Below, piece by piece: positions 59,801-60,246 of a DNA stretch of 64,000 nt (its first letter is position 1; each line of letters opens with the position of its first letter). Made by a program: the position numbers and the translations under genes. This DNA is from Rhodeus uyekii (Eukaryota; Chordata; Actinopteri; Cypriniformes; Acheilognathidae): NCBI GenBank assembly GCA_037043235.1, contig JAWRVZ010000016.1, positions 2,041,001 to 2,105,000 of the forward strand, read 5' to 3'. Under the pieces are notes generated by a model. It saw only the letters and a program-made list of their open reading frames with translations, was not told the DNA's origin and ran no database searches.

Positions 59801-60246
59801 ACTTCCAGCGCAGCTTTACAACAACCAAAGGTTTTACAATGAATGAGCGAGTCAGGGTAAGACAAAAATATGTTTTGGAAGAAGAGTTAAGGATGTATTT
59901 ACTCTAATACTTAGAGTGTACATACATAGTGTACCTTTTAGAGTTCATTTTTAAAACATTATTTAACAACACTCTTAAATGTTGGTTGGTGCATTTCTAC
60001 ATAATGTACAGAAACGACCTGAAACGACCCTTTAAAAGTCAGACTCGATGATGAAATACTAAATATTGTTGGTGTGTGTGTGTGTAATCACAAGAACCAT
60101 CCGCAGAGCTTATGATTTGAGATTTAAACCACCTTTGAATGATTTTGTTGCAGCTCTGCTATGATTACAAGCTCACCCCGGTTGAAGATCAGAGCAAGAT
60201 CCCATGTCACTGTGGAGCCGCCAACTGCCGCAAGTGGATAAACTGA
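2581..60246 (+). CDS. kmt2c: kmt2c (MLL3) histone H3K4 methyltransferase, 47 coding exons, 5' end outside window
   Basis: Spliced gene for the lysine methyltransferase KMT2C, the nuclear enzyme that places H3K4 monomethyl marks at enhancers within the MLL3/4 COMPASS complex (WDR5, RBBP5, ASH2L, DPY30, UTX, PTIP, PA1, NCOA6). The 47 exons add up to 12,171 coding bases in one frame, giving 4,056 residues; human KMT2C is about 4,900, so roughly the first 850 residues (including the first PHD cluster) are missing at the left edge. Order seen: PHD cluster, HMG box, DPY/TPRP repeats, Gln-rich coiled coils, LXXLL motifs, extended PHD, FYRN, FYRC, Win motif, SET, post-SET. KMT2D shares this order, but the linker text follows KMT2C as I recall it. 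No frameshift or premature stop was found, so the copy looks intact. The exon list is in the following entries. Confidence 0.96.
3139..3206. repeat. (AT)n microsatellite
   Basis: Uninterrupted AT run of about 66 bases directly before the first Tc1 remnant. It probably grew from the TA target site. Confidence 0.95.
3232..4564 (-). mobile_element. Tc1/mariner element 1, broken transposase
   Basis: Minus-strand fragments of Tc1 transposase: a DDE-domain piece with NKILWSDETKI (3740-3964) and a downstream part in shifted frames around 3465-3712. The right terminus ends ccgtacccactg followed by TA at 4565-4566. An internal inverted repeat matches between 3237-3269 and 4397-4431, but the outermost left terminal repeat is missing and replaced by an AT run. 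Dead copy. Confidence 0.85.
3465..3964 (-). pseudogene. Tc1 transposase fragments
   Basis: Reading 3964 to 3465 on the minus strand gives the MADLQRCSRKMGESCRKSTI region, then SDETKI (first catalytic Asp neighbourhood), then in another frame the region with WFLQLWVFFSCRNRT and VQGYPRRK. Frame changes break it; the N-terminal helix-turn-helix part is not open. Confidence 0.75.
4567..4607. repeat. (AT)n microsatellite
   Basis: AT run directly right of Tc1 element 1. Confidence 0.9.
4610..5550. other. intron 1 sequence without recognised gene
   Basis: No repeat family recognised. 5391-5453 is a 63-base stretch, open in phase 0, between an AG and a GT (see findings); otherwise nothing seen. Confidence 0.4.
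5557..5670 (+). repeat. tRNA-derived SINE fragment
   Basis: Carries box-A-like tagctcaaacagtagag, box-B-like gttcatgtattcgattccc, then agggaaagcaagaactgatt. The same body is present in reverse at 63276-63430. 3' part truncated. Confidence 0.65.
5770..6505. mobile_element. probable hAT-type element remnant
   Basis: The right edge ends gtgtcgactagtcgtagctg ... cgcacatccctag, like hAT termini (TAGGGATGTGCG in reverse). The left end near 5778 (cgactaatttgtttgtcg) is diverged. Clean target duplication not found. Confidence 0.4.
6507..9440 (+). mobile_element. LINE (endonuclease-type) remnant, internally deleted, split by a pogo-like element
   Basis: Plus-strand pieces of a non-LTR retrotransposon ORF2. 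The endonuclease part (7640-8090) reads LFFTETWLSEAIPDIALHMP and LIILGDFNKENL. A linker piece (8236-8470) includes TDLDELTETVTSYISFFEDI and NDKPWFTGKLKQLHHAKEDA. A C-terminal piece (8890-9060) has NNLELNTLKTVEMIVNFRRN. The reverse transcriptase core between them is gone, and stops interrupt the rest. Element B copy 1 (6575-7619) sits inside it. Confidence 0.8.
6575..7619. mobile_element. pogo-like non-autonomous element B, copy 1 (1,045 bp)
   Basis: TA-flanked terminal inverted repeats CAGTAATACCTCGGTTTACG at both ends, with several subterminal TACGAG words spaced about 15-20 bases apart. The middle has a CG-rich Ala/Arg-coding-like segment (7080-7180). No intact transposase. A second copy in the opposite orientation lies at 27698-28787. 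Confidence 0.8.
9538..9785. repeat. AT- and CA-rich simple repeats
   Basis: Three simple-repeat blocks: an AT run near 9538-9592, and (CA)n followed by (TA)n at 9712-9778, abutting the left end of Tc1 element 2. Confidence 0.9.
9789..11117 (-). mobile_element. Tc1/mariner element 2, broken transposase
   Basis: Terminal inverted repeats CAGTGGTGTGAAAAAGAGTT (left) and its complement at about 11090-11117. The minus strand carries a transposase N-terminus (MPRSKRNSGTNEKVFDIYQS, helix-turn-helix region, 10529-10825) and a DDE part with QQDNEPNHTS (10081-10275). The frames are broken between them. A 29-bp segment of the left terminal repeat is duplicated in tandem (9805-9833 and 9834-9862). Confidence 0.9.
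10081..10825 (-). pseudogene. Tc1 transposase remnant in element 2
   Basis: Minus strand: N-terminal domain opens MPRSKRNSGTNEKVFDIYQS and includes AIIHKRQKQGTVVNL; the catalytic part gives MMVWGCFAASGLGRFAVINE and FLQQDNEPNHTSKYL. The middle is shifted or stopped, so there is no full transposase. Confidence 0.85.
11118..12290. other. intron 1 sequence, possibly unique
   Basis: 11400-11800 is purine-rich and not a repeat I recognise; it could be conserved non-coding sequence. The rest is AT-rich. No ORF with family similarity. Confidence 0.35.
12300..12760 (+). repeat. short interspersed cyprinid repeat, copy b
   Basis: Near-complete plus copy of the family also at 1772: contains aaggatgcatttatttgatc, ttcctgtaatggtaaagctg, ctcaagaaacatttcttatt and ends at actgatcccaaactttt. 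Confidence 0.65.
13114..13230 (+). CDS. kmt2c: kmt2c exon 2 (Gly/Arg-rich, AT-hook-like)
   Basis: Encodes GRGSGFPGRRRPRGSG then GRGGRGRARIKNG, a basic Gly/Arg stretch resembling an AT hook. Phase 0 at both ends, donor gtatgt. The acceptor is tandem (gtcagcag), so use of the upstream AG would add one Gln at 13111-13113. The start at 13114 fits the family text. It follows the 10.4-kb intron 1. Confidence 0.92.
13342..13446 (+). CDS. kmt2c: kmt2c exon 3 (linker before PHD)
   Basis: 105 bases, phase 0; acceptor ctgcag, donor gtaaaa. The second half (ENAMHNTVVIFSSTD then FTLKQ) matches the KMT2C segment immediately before the PHD cluster; the first half is less conserved. Confidence 0.93.
13555..13659 (+). 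CDS. kmt2c: kmt2c exon 4 (PHD finger, first of cluster 2)
   Basis: Starts DMCVVCGSFGQG and continues CAQCGQCYHPYC, giving the Cys-x2-Cys, Cys-x2-Cys and His-x2-Cys zinc ligands of a PHD finger. Phase 0, acceptor ttatta-g, donor gtgagc. The finger continues into the next exon. Confidence 0.97.
13716..14327. mobile_element. pogo-like non-autonomous element A, copy 1 (612 bp)
   Basis: TA-flanked; left CAGTAGTACCTCAAGATACG, right CGTATCTCGAGGTACCATTG. The interior is shared with copies at 21933-22509 and 51660-52187 (for example the gccgccatcttag and ctcgccaccatcctcctgc words). No transposase ORF. Confidence 0.85.
14435..14645. repeat. AT-rich and GT/TA simple repeats
   Basis: (TA)n and (TG)n(TA)n runs at 14435-14512 and 14605-14645. 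Confidence 0.85.
14770..14985 (-). repeat. short interspersed cyprinid repeat, copy c (minus)
   Basis: Reverse-orientation copy: tattcatcaaagagtcctgt, the aagctgcacaac word, and catgtgactgaagactggag are the complement of the family core. Confidence 0.5.
15247..15428 (+). CDS. kmt2c: kmt2c exon 5 (end of one PHD, start of the next)
   Basis: Starts ITKVVLSKGWRCLECTVC and continues CDDCDISYHTYCLDPPL, ending in WKCKW split by the junction (phase 2). Zinc ligands for two adjacent PHD fingers are visible. Almost unchanged against the family. Confidence 0.97.
15725..15889 (+). CDS. kmt2c: kmt2c exon 6 (PHD finger continued)
   Basis: Begins with one base that completes Trp, then CVSCTQCGATSAGLRC, the QNNYTQCAPC block and CPLCQQDY up to QCRQCDR. 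Phase 2 at both ends. The Cys pairs belong to the last two zinc modules of this PHD cluster. Confidence 0.97.
16105..16795 (-). repeat. short interspersed cyprinid repeat, copy d (minus), split by a solo LTR
   Basis: Right part 16447-16795 (tgctgttcttttgagctttt, tgtttcttgagcatcaaatc, ttactgtatttttgatcaaa) and left part 16105-16157 belong to one minus copy. The LTR at 16158-16441 sits between them. Confidence 0.65.
16158..16441 (-). mobile_element. solo LTR (minus), 284 bp, target duplication ATAAT
   Basis: Read on the minus strand it starts cGTGGGGAGCAGGG and ends AACTGCTACA; the first base has probably changed from T. It has a CATAAAAGGAGG TATA-like word and an ATTAAAG polyadenylation-like word in the expected order. 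ATAAT flanks both sides (16153-16157 and 16442-16446). No internal retroelement genes, so a solo LTR. Confidence 0.75.
17224..17333 (+). CDS. kmt2c: kmt2c exon 7 (end of last PHD of cluster 2)
   Basis: Reads WMHASCQGILSEEEVEKIAD and then FDCSLC, the last His/Cys ligands of the PHD. Acceptor gcag, donor gtaaac, ends in phase 1. A run of phase-1 junctions begins here. Confidence 0.96.
17424..17507 (+). CDS. kmt2c: kmt2c exon 8 (linker)
   Basis: 84-base phase 1-1 exon encoding APGMPAKSSLDLVESIFMP and on to TKTRDA. The family has a short, weakly conserved linker here before TYTQDGVCLTESG. Acceptor acag, donor gtaaag. Its boundaries are supported by frame more than by sequence identity. Confidence 0.85.
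17590..17870. repeat. dispersed repeat (ttagttaac type)
   Basis: Contains scattered ttactaactaac, gttagtttgtttcaacattt and cattaactagtgttaacta words, like an abundant cyprinid interspersed element. Boundaries uncertain. Confidence 0.4.
18033..18245 (+). CDS. kmt2c: kmt2c exon 9 (basic conserved linker)
   Basis: Encodes RTYTQDGVCLTESGLSQLQS, then RRRRSKPKLKLKIINQNSVA and LQTPPDPQIELSRDGD. A strongly conserved KMT2C/D linker with a likely nuclear localisation signal. Phase 1 at both ends; donor gtactg is weak. Confidence 0.96.
18831..18956 (+). CDS. kmt2c: kmt2c exon 10 (acidic then basic linker)
   Basis: Encodes GEMVDGEGKSDSSPERE, an acidic stretch, then KKRKRKPYRP, a basic patch. Phase 1-1, 126 bases. 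The acceptor is a NAGNAG (gcagcag): the first AG gives Thr-Glu-Gly-Glu, the second Lys-Gly-Glu, both in frame. Confidence 0.95.
19332..19445 (+). CDS. kmt2c: kmt2c exon 11 (GIGGFMVRQR linker)
   Basis: Reads IGGFMVRQRNRTAPGRTKPA then VRKDSTGSETLQSKDE. Matches the family text GIGGFMVRQRSR. Phase 1-1, 114 bases, donor gtgagt. Confidence 0.96.
19785..19927 (+). CDS. kmt2c: kmt2c exon 12 (basic, ends FPTYLQ)
   Basis: Encodes WGEQAPDTPIDEKHPLSDFP then KRYRKKKTKLEEAFPTYLQ. The RYRKxKxKLEExFPxYLQ block is diagnostic for KMT2C/D. Ends in phase 0 before a 6.4-kb intron. Confidence 0.96.
20052..20256. mobile_element. short DNA element with inverted termini (about 205 bp)
   Basis: Left ggcctggtttcacagaca and right ttgtgaaaccagg are inverse complements, with ggcttag / cttaagcc words just inside. 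Non-coding MITE-type element. Confidence 0.7.
20845..21181 (+). mobile_element. solo LTR (plus), 337 bp, target duplication GTCAT
   Basis: Starts TGTCACAGTC and ends CTCCTGTGACA. GTCAT flanks it at 20840-20844 and 21182-21186, a perfect 5-bp duplication. TATTTAAACCC and GGAATAAAGTG are TATA-like and polyadenylation-like signals in LTR order. No internal region. Confidence 0.88.
21933..22509. mobile_element. pogo-like non-autonomous element A, copy 2 (577 bp), carries a tRNA-like insert
   Basis: TA-flanked; left CAGTGGTACCTCGAGATACG and right CGTATCTCGAGGTACCACTG are perfect inverse complements for 20 bases. Compared with copies 1 and 3, part of the middle is replaced by a tRNA-Ser-like sequence at 22159-22240. 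Confidence 0.88.
22159..22240 (+). tRNA. tRNA-Ser(AGA)-like sequence, probably a pseudogene
   Basis: D-arm-like TGGCTGAGAGGTTAAGGCGA (box A), anticodon loop CTAGAAA with AGA, long variable arm TTGGGGTTTCCCC, and a perfect T-arm GCAGG-TTCGAAT-CCTGC (box B, 22216-22232). The acceptor stem pairs at only two of seven positions, and the anticodon stem has two mismatches, so it is unlikely to make a functional tRNA. It lies inside a DNA transposon copy. Confidence 0.7.
22510..22530. repeat. (TA)n microsatellite
   Basis: TA run directly at the right end of element A copy 2, probably grown from the TA target site. Confidence 0.8.
23480..24400 (-). repeat. short interspersed cyprinid repeat, copy e (minus), split by element D
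   Basis: Left part (aagcacagctggtttcaaca, ttgataataata) and right part from 24192 (cttcagaggcaaagcagcat, gttactgtattttttatcaa) join into the family text once 23550-24191 is removed. Confidence 0.6.
23550..24191. mobile_element. pogo-like non-autonomous element D (642 bp)
   Basis: TA-flanked with CAGTGGA at both ends; left CAGTGGAATACAGTTATG, right reverse complement CAGTGGAGTTATCTCATC. Internal 'gagataacc' words recur near both ends. No transposase recognised. Confidence 0.7.
24400..26284. other. intron 12, right part
   Basis: 24840-25300 is relatively GC-rich and not a recognised repeat (it includes tgacgtaattag and gctaatgctagc words); a candidate for conserved non-coding sequence. 25560-25640 has a fragment of the cyprinid repeat family. 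Otherwise AT-rich, nothing seen. Confidence 0.35.
26285..26462 (+). CDS. kmt2c: kmt2c exon 13 (EAFFGKDLLD)
   Basis: Starts EAFFGKDLLDKSKQSRQETT, matching the family start EAFFGKDLLD, then diverges into a Ser/Ala-rich tail. Ends in phase 1 with donor gtacgt, which joins in frame to exon 14. Confidence 0.93.
26490..26511. repeat. (CA)n microsatellite
   Basis: About ten CA units 28 bases after the exon 13 donor. Confidence 0.9.
26808..27653. mobile_element. hAT-type element (846 bp), target duplication TTAGGCAT
   Basis: Left TAGAGTTGAGCCGGATACTC; right ends GTACTTGCTCATCCCTA, whose reverse complement TAGGGATGAGCAAGTAC resembles the left end. Flanked on both sides by TTAGGCAT (26800-26807 and 27654-27661), the 8-bp duplication expected of hAT. 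No transposase found; non-autonomous. Confidence 0.88.
27698..28787. mobile_element. pogo-like non-autonomous element B, copy 2 (1,090 bp), inverted
   Basis: TA-flanked; left CAGTAATACCTCGGTTTACG, right aaatcgaggtattactg. It is the inverse of copy 1 at 6575-7619, including the GC-rich Ala/Arg segment (28140-28280). Confidence 0.85.
29025..29312 (+). mobile_element. probable solo LTR-like repeat close to exon 14
   Basis: Starts gtcagggttacgtc and ends ccacacacgtgaca. It contains ctgtatattaaagccc and looks like the short LTRs seen elsewhere. A clean target duplication was not found. Ends 50 bases before exon 14. Confidence 0.4.
29363..29467 (+). CDS. kmt2c: kmt2c exon 14 (acidic LSEELKSDTELLGMFSD)
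   Basis: Phase 1-1 exon of 105 bases reading VEPLVDLSEELKSDTELLGM then FSDNIGK. It parallels the human segment with DPLADISEVLN and DDILGIISDDL. Acceptor ccacag; only about 50 bases downstream of an LTR-like repeat. Confidence 0.9.
30399..30446 (+). CDS. kmt2c: kmt2c exon 15, 48-nt probable cassette exon
   Basis: Acceptor ctgtag, donor gtaaga, 48 bases, phase 1-1, open in the gene frame: GLDFCPFQVECSPSPF. I do not recall this segment in the main human isoform; the next exon begins with the same GLD. Including or skipping it keeps the frame. Called from splice signals and phase only. Confidence 0.6.
31104..31190. repeat. fragment of an abundant cyprinid repeat
   Basis: gtagttcaccttaaaaagaa then cttactcaccctcac and gtcgttccaaaccag match the common fish sequence of the type 'agttcacccaaaaatgaaaa ... 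actcaccctcatgtcgttcc'. Confidence 0.5.
31595..31722. repeat. minisatellite, unit about 22-25 bases (ggttgctagggta)
   Basis: Five to six tandem copies of a unit like gggtggttgctagggtatcc, with a conserved ggttgctagg core. Translates to a WLLGY repeat but has no coding context. A single diverged unit is also at 17026-17050. Confidence 0.85.
32278..32415 (+). CDS. kmt2c: kmt2c exon 16 (DGILSPELDKMVTDG)
   Basis: Reads GLDVTPLTEDASVSSQTHLG and ends EEPLDGILSPELDKMVTD, a near-invariant KMT2C/D block. Phase 1-1, 138 bases. Donor gtctgt is weak. Confidence 0.95.
32506..32538 (+). CDS. kmt2c: kmt2c exon 17, 33-nt microexon
   Basis: A 33-base phase 1-1 exon encoding ESILSRLYKIP, matching the family block ILxKLYKIPELGG across the junction. 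Acceptor tacag, donor gtaggt. It is conserved, so probably constitutive. Confidence 0.92.
32621..32770 (+). CDS. kmt2c: kmt2c exon 18 (ELGGKDVEDLFTAVLSP)
   Basis: Begins ELGGKDVEDLFTAVLSPS, an invariant family block, then a Pro/Gln-rich tail. Phase 1-1. Donor gtttgt departs from consensus; the frame to exon 19 supports it. Confidence 0.93.
33428..33980. mobile_element. DNA element with CTGTATTTTCCCGCATATAA termini (553 bp)
   Basis: Left CTGTATTTTCCCGCATATAA (continuing CCCACAG) and right ctgtgggttatatgcggg-aaaatacag are perfect inverse complements over 27 bases. Internal 'ataacccgcaccc' words repeat near both ends (33508-33534 and 33890-33920). No ORF; class not assigned. Confidence 0.85.
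34432..34576 (+). CDS. kmt2c: kmt2c exon 19 (SRMPVMNGLM)
   Basis: Encodes GMSSRMPVMNGLMEPKQQFS and ends MPFSDNIR, parallel to the human FSRMPLMNGL segment. Acceptor gtacag; ends in phase 2 within the Arg codon, donor gtcagc. Confidence 0.93.
34746..34978 (+). CDS. kmt2c: kmt2c exon 20 (start of HMG box)
   Basis: Ends with STLKWEKEETLGELATVAPV then LYTNVNFPNLKEEYP, the conserved entry into the KMT2C/D HMG box. The first half is Ala/Ser-rich and variable. Donor gtctgc. Confidence 0.96.
35206..35279 (+). CDS. kmt2c: kmt2c exon 21 (HMG box core)
   Basis: 74 bases reading DWSTRVKQIAKLWRKASSQD then RAPYV, the HMG-box core with its Trp and basic residues. Ends in phase 0 with donor gtaagt. Confidence 0.97.
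35460..35545. repeat. dispersed repeat fragment
   Basis: tttatttaagggcgccttac and aagacactcaaggacacctt resemble a common fish interspersed repeat. Boundaries unclear. Confidence 0.35.
35662..35865 (+). CDS. kmt2c: kmt2c exon 22 (end of HMG box)
   Basis: Reads QKARDNRAALRINKVQMSN, closing the HMG box, and ends LLFKDPLKHKESEHEQEWKF then RQ. Phase 0 at both ends, 204 bases. Confidence 0.97.
36163..37354. mobile_element. possible hAT-like or composite element in intron 22
   Basis: Left edge tggtgggcgataggatc; right edge taatcacacagctctaata, whose reverse complement is like a hAT terminus (TAGAGCTGTGTGATTA). It contains the GACGTC palindrome block at 36800-37010. Ends not proven. Confidence 0.35.
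36807..36840. repeat. 34-bp hairpin, 13-bp arms
   Basis: Arms GCTCCTCCTCGCT and AGCGAGGAGGAGC are perfect inverse complements around agacgtcc. Related partial copies follow at 36923-36945 and 36962-36990 (cattagacgtccagagagg twice). Confidence 0.85.
37525..39381 (+). CDS. kmt2c: kmt2c exon 23 (coiled coil and DPYAxPPxTPRP repeats)
   Basis: Open exon of 619 codons, phase 0. It starts QMRQKSKQQAKIEATQKLEQ (coiled coil, then a short poly-Gln) and becomes a Pro/Ser-rich tract with about ten degenerate copies of the 12-residue motif D-P-Y-A-x-P-P-x-T-P-R-P (near 37891, 38026, 38229, 38430, 38565, 38613, 38688, 38826 and weaker ones). Such repeats are a hallmark of KMT2C. Donor gtgttg is weak. Confidence 0.97.
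39507..39823 (+). CDS. kmt2c: kmt2c exon 24 (Gln-rich, PPPPYPGP)
   Basis: Starts RQRIRELILKQQQQKSAIRQ, corresponding to the human LREIILQQQQQKK segment, and contains NRPPPPYPGPG. Ends in phase 2, donor gtgggt. Confidence 0.96.
39905..41577 (+). CDS. kmt2c: kmt2c exon 25 (acidic tract, LXXLL motif)
   Basis: 1,673-base exon. It contains MRRSMSMD, the IELRHRVPDNRLRLPF block, a long Asp/Glu/Leu-rich tract (40512-40760, with VEVKDLVDADLENLNLDPDD and FDIIAYADADLDL) and, near the end, LLLEEQPLLLQDLLDQERQE at about 41447-41505. LLQDLL fits the LXXLL nuclear-receptor box known in this family. A Gln-rich coil and QRSSDSFFPNI close the exon. Confidence 0.97.
42087..42110. repeat. poly-A run
   Basis: Run of about 23 A in intron 25; no retrogene body seen next to it. 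Confidence 0.8.
42334..42445 (+). CDS. kmt2c: kmt2c exon 26 (DFDAITDPIMKAKMVALKG)
   Basis: Reads DFDAITDPIMKAKMVALKGI, almost invariant in the family. Acceptor attcag, donor gtaagt, ends in phase 2. Confidence 0.97.
42565..42631 (+). CDS. kmt2c: kmt2c exon 27 (variable linker)
   Basis: 67 bases encoding VPTAQVLPVPDGGMSPMQLA then GQ, a low-conservation linker between two conserved exons. Acceptor aattag, donor gtaaga, frame kept. Confidence 0.88.
42766..42829 (+). CDS. kmt2c: kmt2c exon 28 (ARPNPPNFGTGF)
   Basis: 64 bases, DSKIAPQIARPNPPNFGTGF, matching the family RPNPPNFGPGF. Donor gtaagt, ends in phase 1. Confidence 0.95.
43033..43265 (+). CDS. kmt2c: kmt2c exon 29 (coiled coil)
   Basis: Encodes QYEDWLRETQQLLQMQQKFL, IGAHRKSKKALSAKQRTAKK and FPEEDAEQLKHVTEQQ, a long charged coil nearly identical to the mammalian protein. 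Acceptor tcaag, phase 0 at the end. Confidence 0.98.
43650..43669. repeat. (TAA)n microsatellite
   Basis: Six to seven TAA units in intron 29; a second short run is at 16818-16840. Confidence 0.85.
44162..45727 (+). CDS. kmt2c: kmt2c exon 30 (Gln/Pro/Met-rich, NLS, LXXLL)
   Basis: 522-codon exon, phase 0. In order: IRKQQKEHAELIEEYRVKQQ, a Pro/Met-rich tract, NPFSEGFQERERKERLREQQ (charged coil), then SLIQLYSNIIPEEKGKKKRN with a Lys/Arg run as probable NLS (45100-45150), APSTPHSDLTAPLTP, and GNELLKHLLKNK near 45575-45610 with a second LXXLL-type motif (LKHLL). The DSTG end joins exon 31. Confidence 0.97.
45816..46007 (+). CDS. kmt2c: kmt2c exon 31 (basic linker)
   Basis: Contains LPEDKKKQRNKRAPKSGDRP, CKKRKKEEDESQTMYSSTEP and ends TQLKQ. 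Matches the family's KKQRxKR, SKKRKK and MYSST blocks. Phase 0, donor gtaagt. Confidence 0.96.
46446..46613 (+). CDS. kmt2c: kmt2c exon 32 (LSLLPLMEPLVGVNFAHF)
   Basis: Reads LSLLPLMEPLVGVNFAHFMP then GTFGSASLDGVSDYYSQLIY. The acceptor is a triple NAG (gcagcagcag), so the exon can begin at 46446, 46449 or 46452, changing the number of Gln residues by one or two. Donor gtaatt. Confidence 0.95.
46770..46911 (+). CDS. kmt2c: kmt2c exon 33 (QNNLSNPPTPPASLPPTPPP)
   Basis: Encodes QNNLSNPPTPPASLPPTPPP then NGFATTDELVSKGGVIVGHD. The acceptor is a NAGNAG (acagcag); the first AG gives the family's Q-N-N-L. Ends in phase 1. Confidence 0.97.
47252..47393 (+). CDS. kmt2c: kmt2c exon 34 (ELLARALAQGPKTVNVPASL)
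   Basis: Encodes VTKGLLSRPLQFKAEEELLA then RALAQGPKTVNVPASLPTPP, very close to the family. Acceptor aacag, donor gtcagt, ends in phase 2. Confidence 0.97.
47515..47690 (-). repeat. short interspersed cyprinid repeat, copy f (minus)
   Basis: gaaaattcagctttgccact, aaagtatattaaaatagg and ttgacaatattacag are the complement of the family core; truncated. Confidence 0.55.
47785..47830. repeat. (TA)n microsatellite
   Basis: TA run directly before the left end of the Tigger element. Confidence 0.9.
47831..48486 (+). mobile_element. Tigger (pogo) element, internally deleted (656 bp)
   Basis: TA-flanked; left CAGTGATCCCTCGCCACTTC (continuing GCGG...TTATCGCGGA) and right cccgcgataaacgagggatt-actg are inverse complements of the classical Tigger type. 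Only the C-terminal end of a transposase remains (48085-48345). Confidence 0.92.
48085..48345 (+). pseudogene. Tigger transposase C-terminal fragment
   Basis: 86-residue open stretch: MATELKRLAEEWDPLMGRSL, YKDLFAKKKKERQQLPITMF then acidic EEENTAERSQDAAAQSEEL and stop. Looks like the C-terminal tail of a Tigger/pogo transposase; DDE and DNA-binding domains are absent. Confidence 0.65.
49833..50011 (+). CDS. kmt2c: kmt2c exon 35 (DTPDSFVPSSSPESVVG)
   Basis: Reads CEDRDTPDSFVPSSSPESVV then SRYPDLSLVKEEPPS. Invariant family block. Ends in phase 1, donor gtaact. Confidence 0.97.
50132..50268 (+). CDS. kmt2c: kmt2c exon 36 (GLVSIAITLKPAAAE)
   Basis: Encodes VKMEPSSVFFGSQFGSVQNG then TGLVSIAITLKPAAAE, matching the human GLISVAITLHPTAAE. 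Phase 0 at the end, donor gtgaga. Confidence 0.95.
50715..50925 (+). CDS. kmt2c: kmt2c exon 37 (VRIPxSYEVSS)
   Basis: Starts NITDVVAAIADLIRVKIPSS then YEVSSGPGSMG, conserved; the rest is a His/Gln-rich variable linker. Ends in phase 1, donor gtgagg. Confidence 0.94.
51375..51514 (+). CDS. kmt2c: kmt2c exon 38 (QWCQHCKVVVLGTGVRK)
   Basis: Contains RQQWCQHCKVVVLGTGVRKI, matching the human QWCCHCKVVILGSGVRKS, a Cys-containing element before the extended PHD. Acceptor ttcag, phase 0 at the end. Confidence 0.95.
51660..52187. mobile_element. pogo-like non-autonomous element A, copy 3 (528 bp)
   Basis: TA-flanked; left CAGTAGTACCTCAAGATACG, right CGTATCTCGAGGTACCACTG. Shares the interior with copies 1 and 2, minus the tRNA-like insert and part of the left arm. 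Ends 127 bases before exon 39. Confidence 0.85.
52315..52410 (+). CDS. kmt2c: kmt2c exon 39 (LVFCSHSCLILHSSS)
   Basis: Encodes ELCSDGGLVFCSHSCLILHS, parallel to IVFCSNNCFILYSS in the human protein. The Cys residues pair with those of exon 38. Donor gtttgt is unusual. Confidence 0.93.
52552..53701 (+). CDS. kmt2c: kmt2c exon 40 (extended PHD and FYRN domain)
   Basis: 1,150-base exon. SNNMSSLDVHCLAQLQPK and KWTVHIAVPK precede the extended PHD (about 52990-53310): RRRCCFCQQIGDGMTDGPAR, TWVHLNCALWSSEVYETQAG, VCAFCQRLGATSGCHRLRC, YHFTCALHAGCTFFKDKTML then CHQH. FYRN follows (about 53355-53500): LRCFSVFRRVFVQRDELRQL and HTFRVGSLLFHAMGQL. The exon is clearly GC-richer than its surroundings. Ends in phase 1 (LTDTTAKG). 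Confidence 0.98.
53702..54734. other. kmt2c: intron 40
   Basis: AT-rich intron; no repeat or ORF of note recognised. Confidence 0.5.
54735..54871 (+). CDS. kmt2c: kmt2c exon 41 (FYRC, first part)
   Basis: Reads VWDKVLGPVAERRAETGMLR then LFPVYLKGEDLFGLTISAVT, the FYRC core that packs with FYRN. Acceptor tgtag, donor gtattt, phase 0 at the end. Confidence 0.97.
54977..55107 (+). CDS. kmt2c: kmt2c exon 42 (end of FYRC and WDR5-binding Win motif)
   Basis: LPGMEACTRYRFRYGRNPML closes FYRC. INPSGSARSEL carries GSARSE at 55064-55081, the Win motif whose Arg inserts into WDR5 in MLL-family enzymes. The tail (LQTFPHHER) differs from the mammalian text. Ends in phase 2, donor gtcagt. Confidence 0.96.
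55419..56140. mobile_element. pogo-like non-autonomous element C (about 720 bp)
   Basis: Left CAGTAATGCTTTGAGATACG after TA; right tatctcaaggtattact(a). Several TACGAG/CTCGTA and 'tatctcaa' words lie inside both ends. The right terminal base is changed. Ends about 75 bases before exon 43. Confidence 0.7.
56215..56386 (+). CDS. kmt2c: kmt2c exon 43 (pre-SET linker, start of SET)
   Basis: The first half (LKILSVWARTSRCIQNSTIT) is diverged from the family's RPHTLNSTSTSKSFQST stretch. The second half is conserved: HFVHSKSSQYRRLTSDWKTN then VYLAHSRIQ, the entry to SET. A pogo-like element ends about 75 bases before the acceptor. Confidence 0.95.
57350..57942 (-). mobile_element. Tc1-like element 3, internally deleted (593 bp)
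   Basis: TA-flanked inverted repeats CAGCCGTGGCCAAAAGATTT and, at the right, the complement ending ttgccacggctg. The minus strand encodes FLDLNPTENLWSILKRRVDK (57521-57751), the C-terminal end of a Tc1 transposase with the last catalytic acidic region; the N-terminal part is deleted. Confidence 0.88.
57521..57751 (-). pseudogene. Tc1 transposase C-terminal fragment (element 3)
   Basis: Reads GKFLDLNPTENLWSILKRRV, then a charged helix to the stop. It lacks the DNA-binding and first catalytic Asp regions. Confidence 0.8.
58176..58292 (+). CDS. kmt2c: kmt2c exon 44 (SET-N, SAM-binding GLGLFA)
   Basis: GLGLFAARDIEKQTMVIEYM contains the Gly-x-Gly SAM-binding loop of SET. It continues GDILRTEVAMRKELLYKAK; the family usually has IGTIIRNEVANRKEKLY, so several positions are changed. 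Phase 0. Confidence 0.98.
58395..58468 (+). CDS. kmt2c: kmt2c exon 45 (SET, YMFRIDSERVIDAT)
   Basis: NRPAYMFRIDSERVIDATHS then GSPAR. The family usually has LTGGPAR; here it is HSGSPAR. Ends in phase 2, donor gtgcga. Confidence 0.97.
58630..58765 (+). repeat. short interspersed cyprinid repeat, copy g
   Basis: gtaatattgtgaaatattat, ctgttttctgttttaataca and ttttgtgatgcaaagctgaa match the family core in plus orientation; partial. Confidence 0.55.
58962..59070 (+). CDS. kmt2c: kmt2c exon 46 (SET catalytic core, NHSC)
   Basis: YINHSCSPNCVAEVVTFERG then HKIIISAARRIERGEE. NHSC is the SAM-binding pseudoknot motif of SET, and its Cys joins the post-SET zinc site. Acceptor catag, donor gtaaga. Confidence 0.98.
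59276..59590. repeat. dispersed repeat, copy 2
   Basis: Second copy of the repeat at 21249-22620: same ttgaatgaagaccagg, ttcgtaggccgccccacata and caagcggcaatggatttcc segments in the same order and orientation, without the inserted element. Confidence 0.6.
59598..59939. mobile_element. short DNA element, termini AAAGGTACACTATGTA (about 342 bp)
   Basis: Left aaaggtacactatgta at 59599-59614 and right tacatagtgtaccttt at 59923-59938 are perfect inverse complements. Non-coding; lies in the last intron. Confidence 0.8.
60154..60246 (+). CDS. kmt2c: kmt2c exon 47 (end of SET, post-SET, stop)
   Basis: LCYDYKLTPVEDQSKIPCHC then GAANCRKWIN and TGA at 60244. YDY is the catalytic-site motif; Cys-x-Cys-x4-Cys is the post-SET zinc site. 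The usual KFDFEDD after YDY is KLTPVED here. Acceptor ttgcag. Confidence 0.98.
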   Translation, partial: LCYDYKLTPVEDQSKIPCHCGAANCRKWIN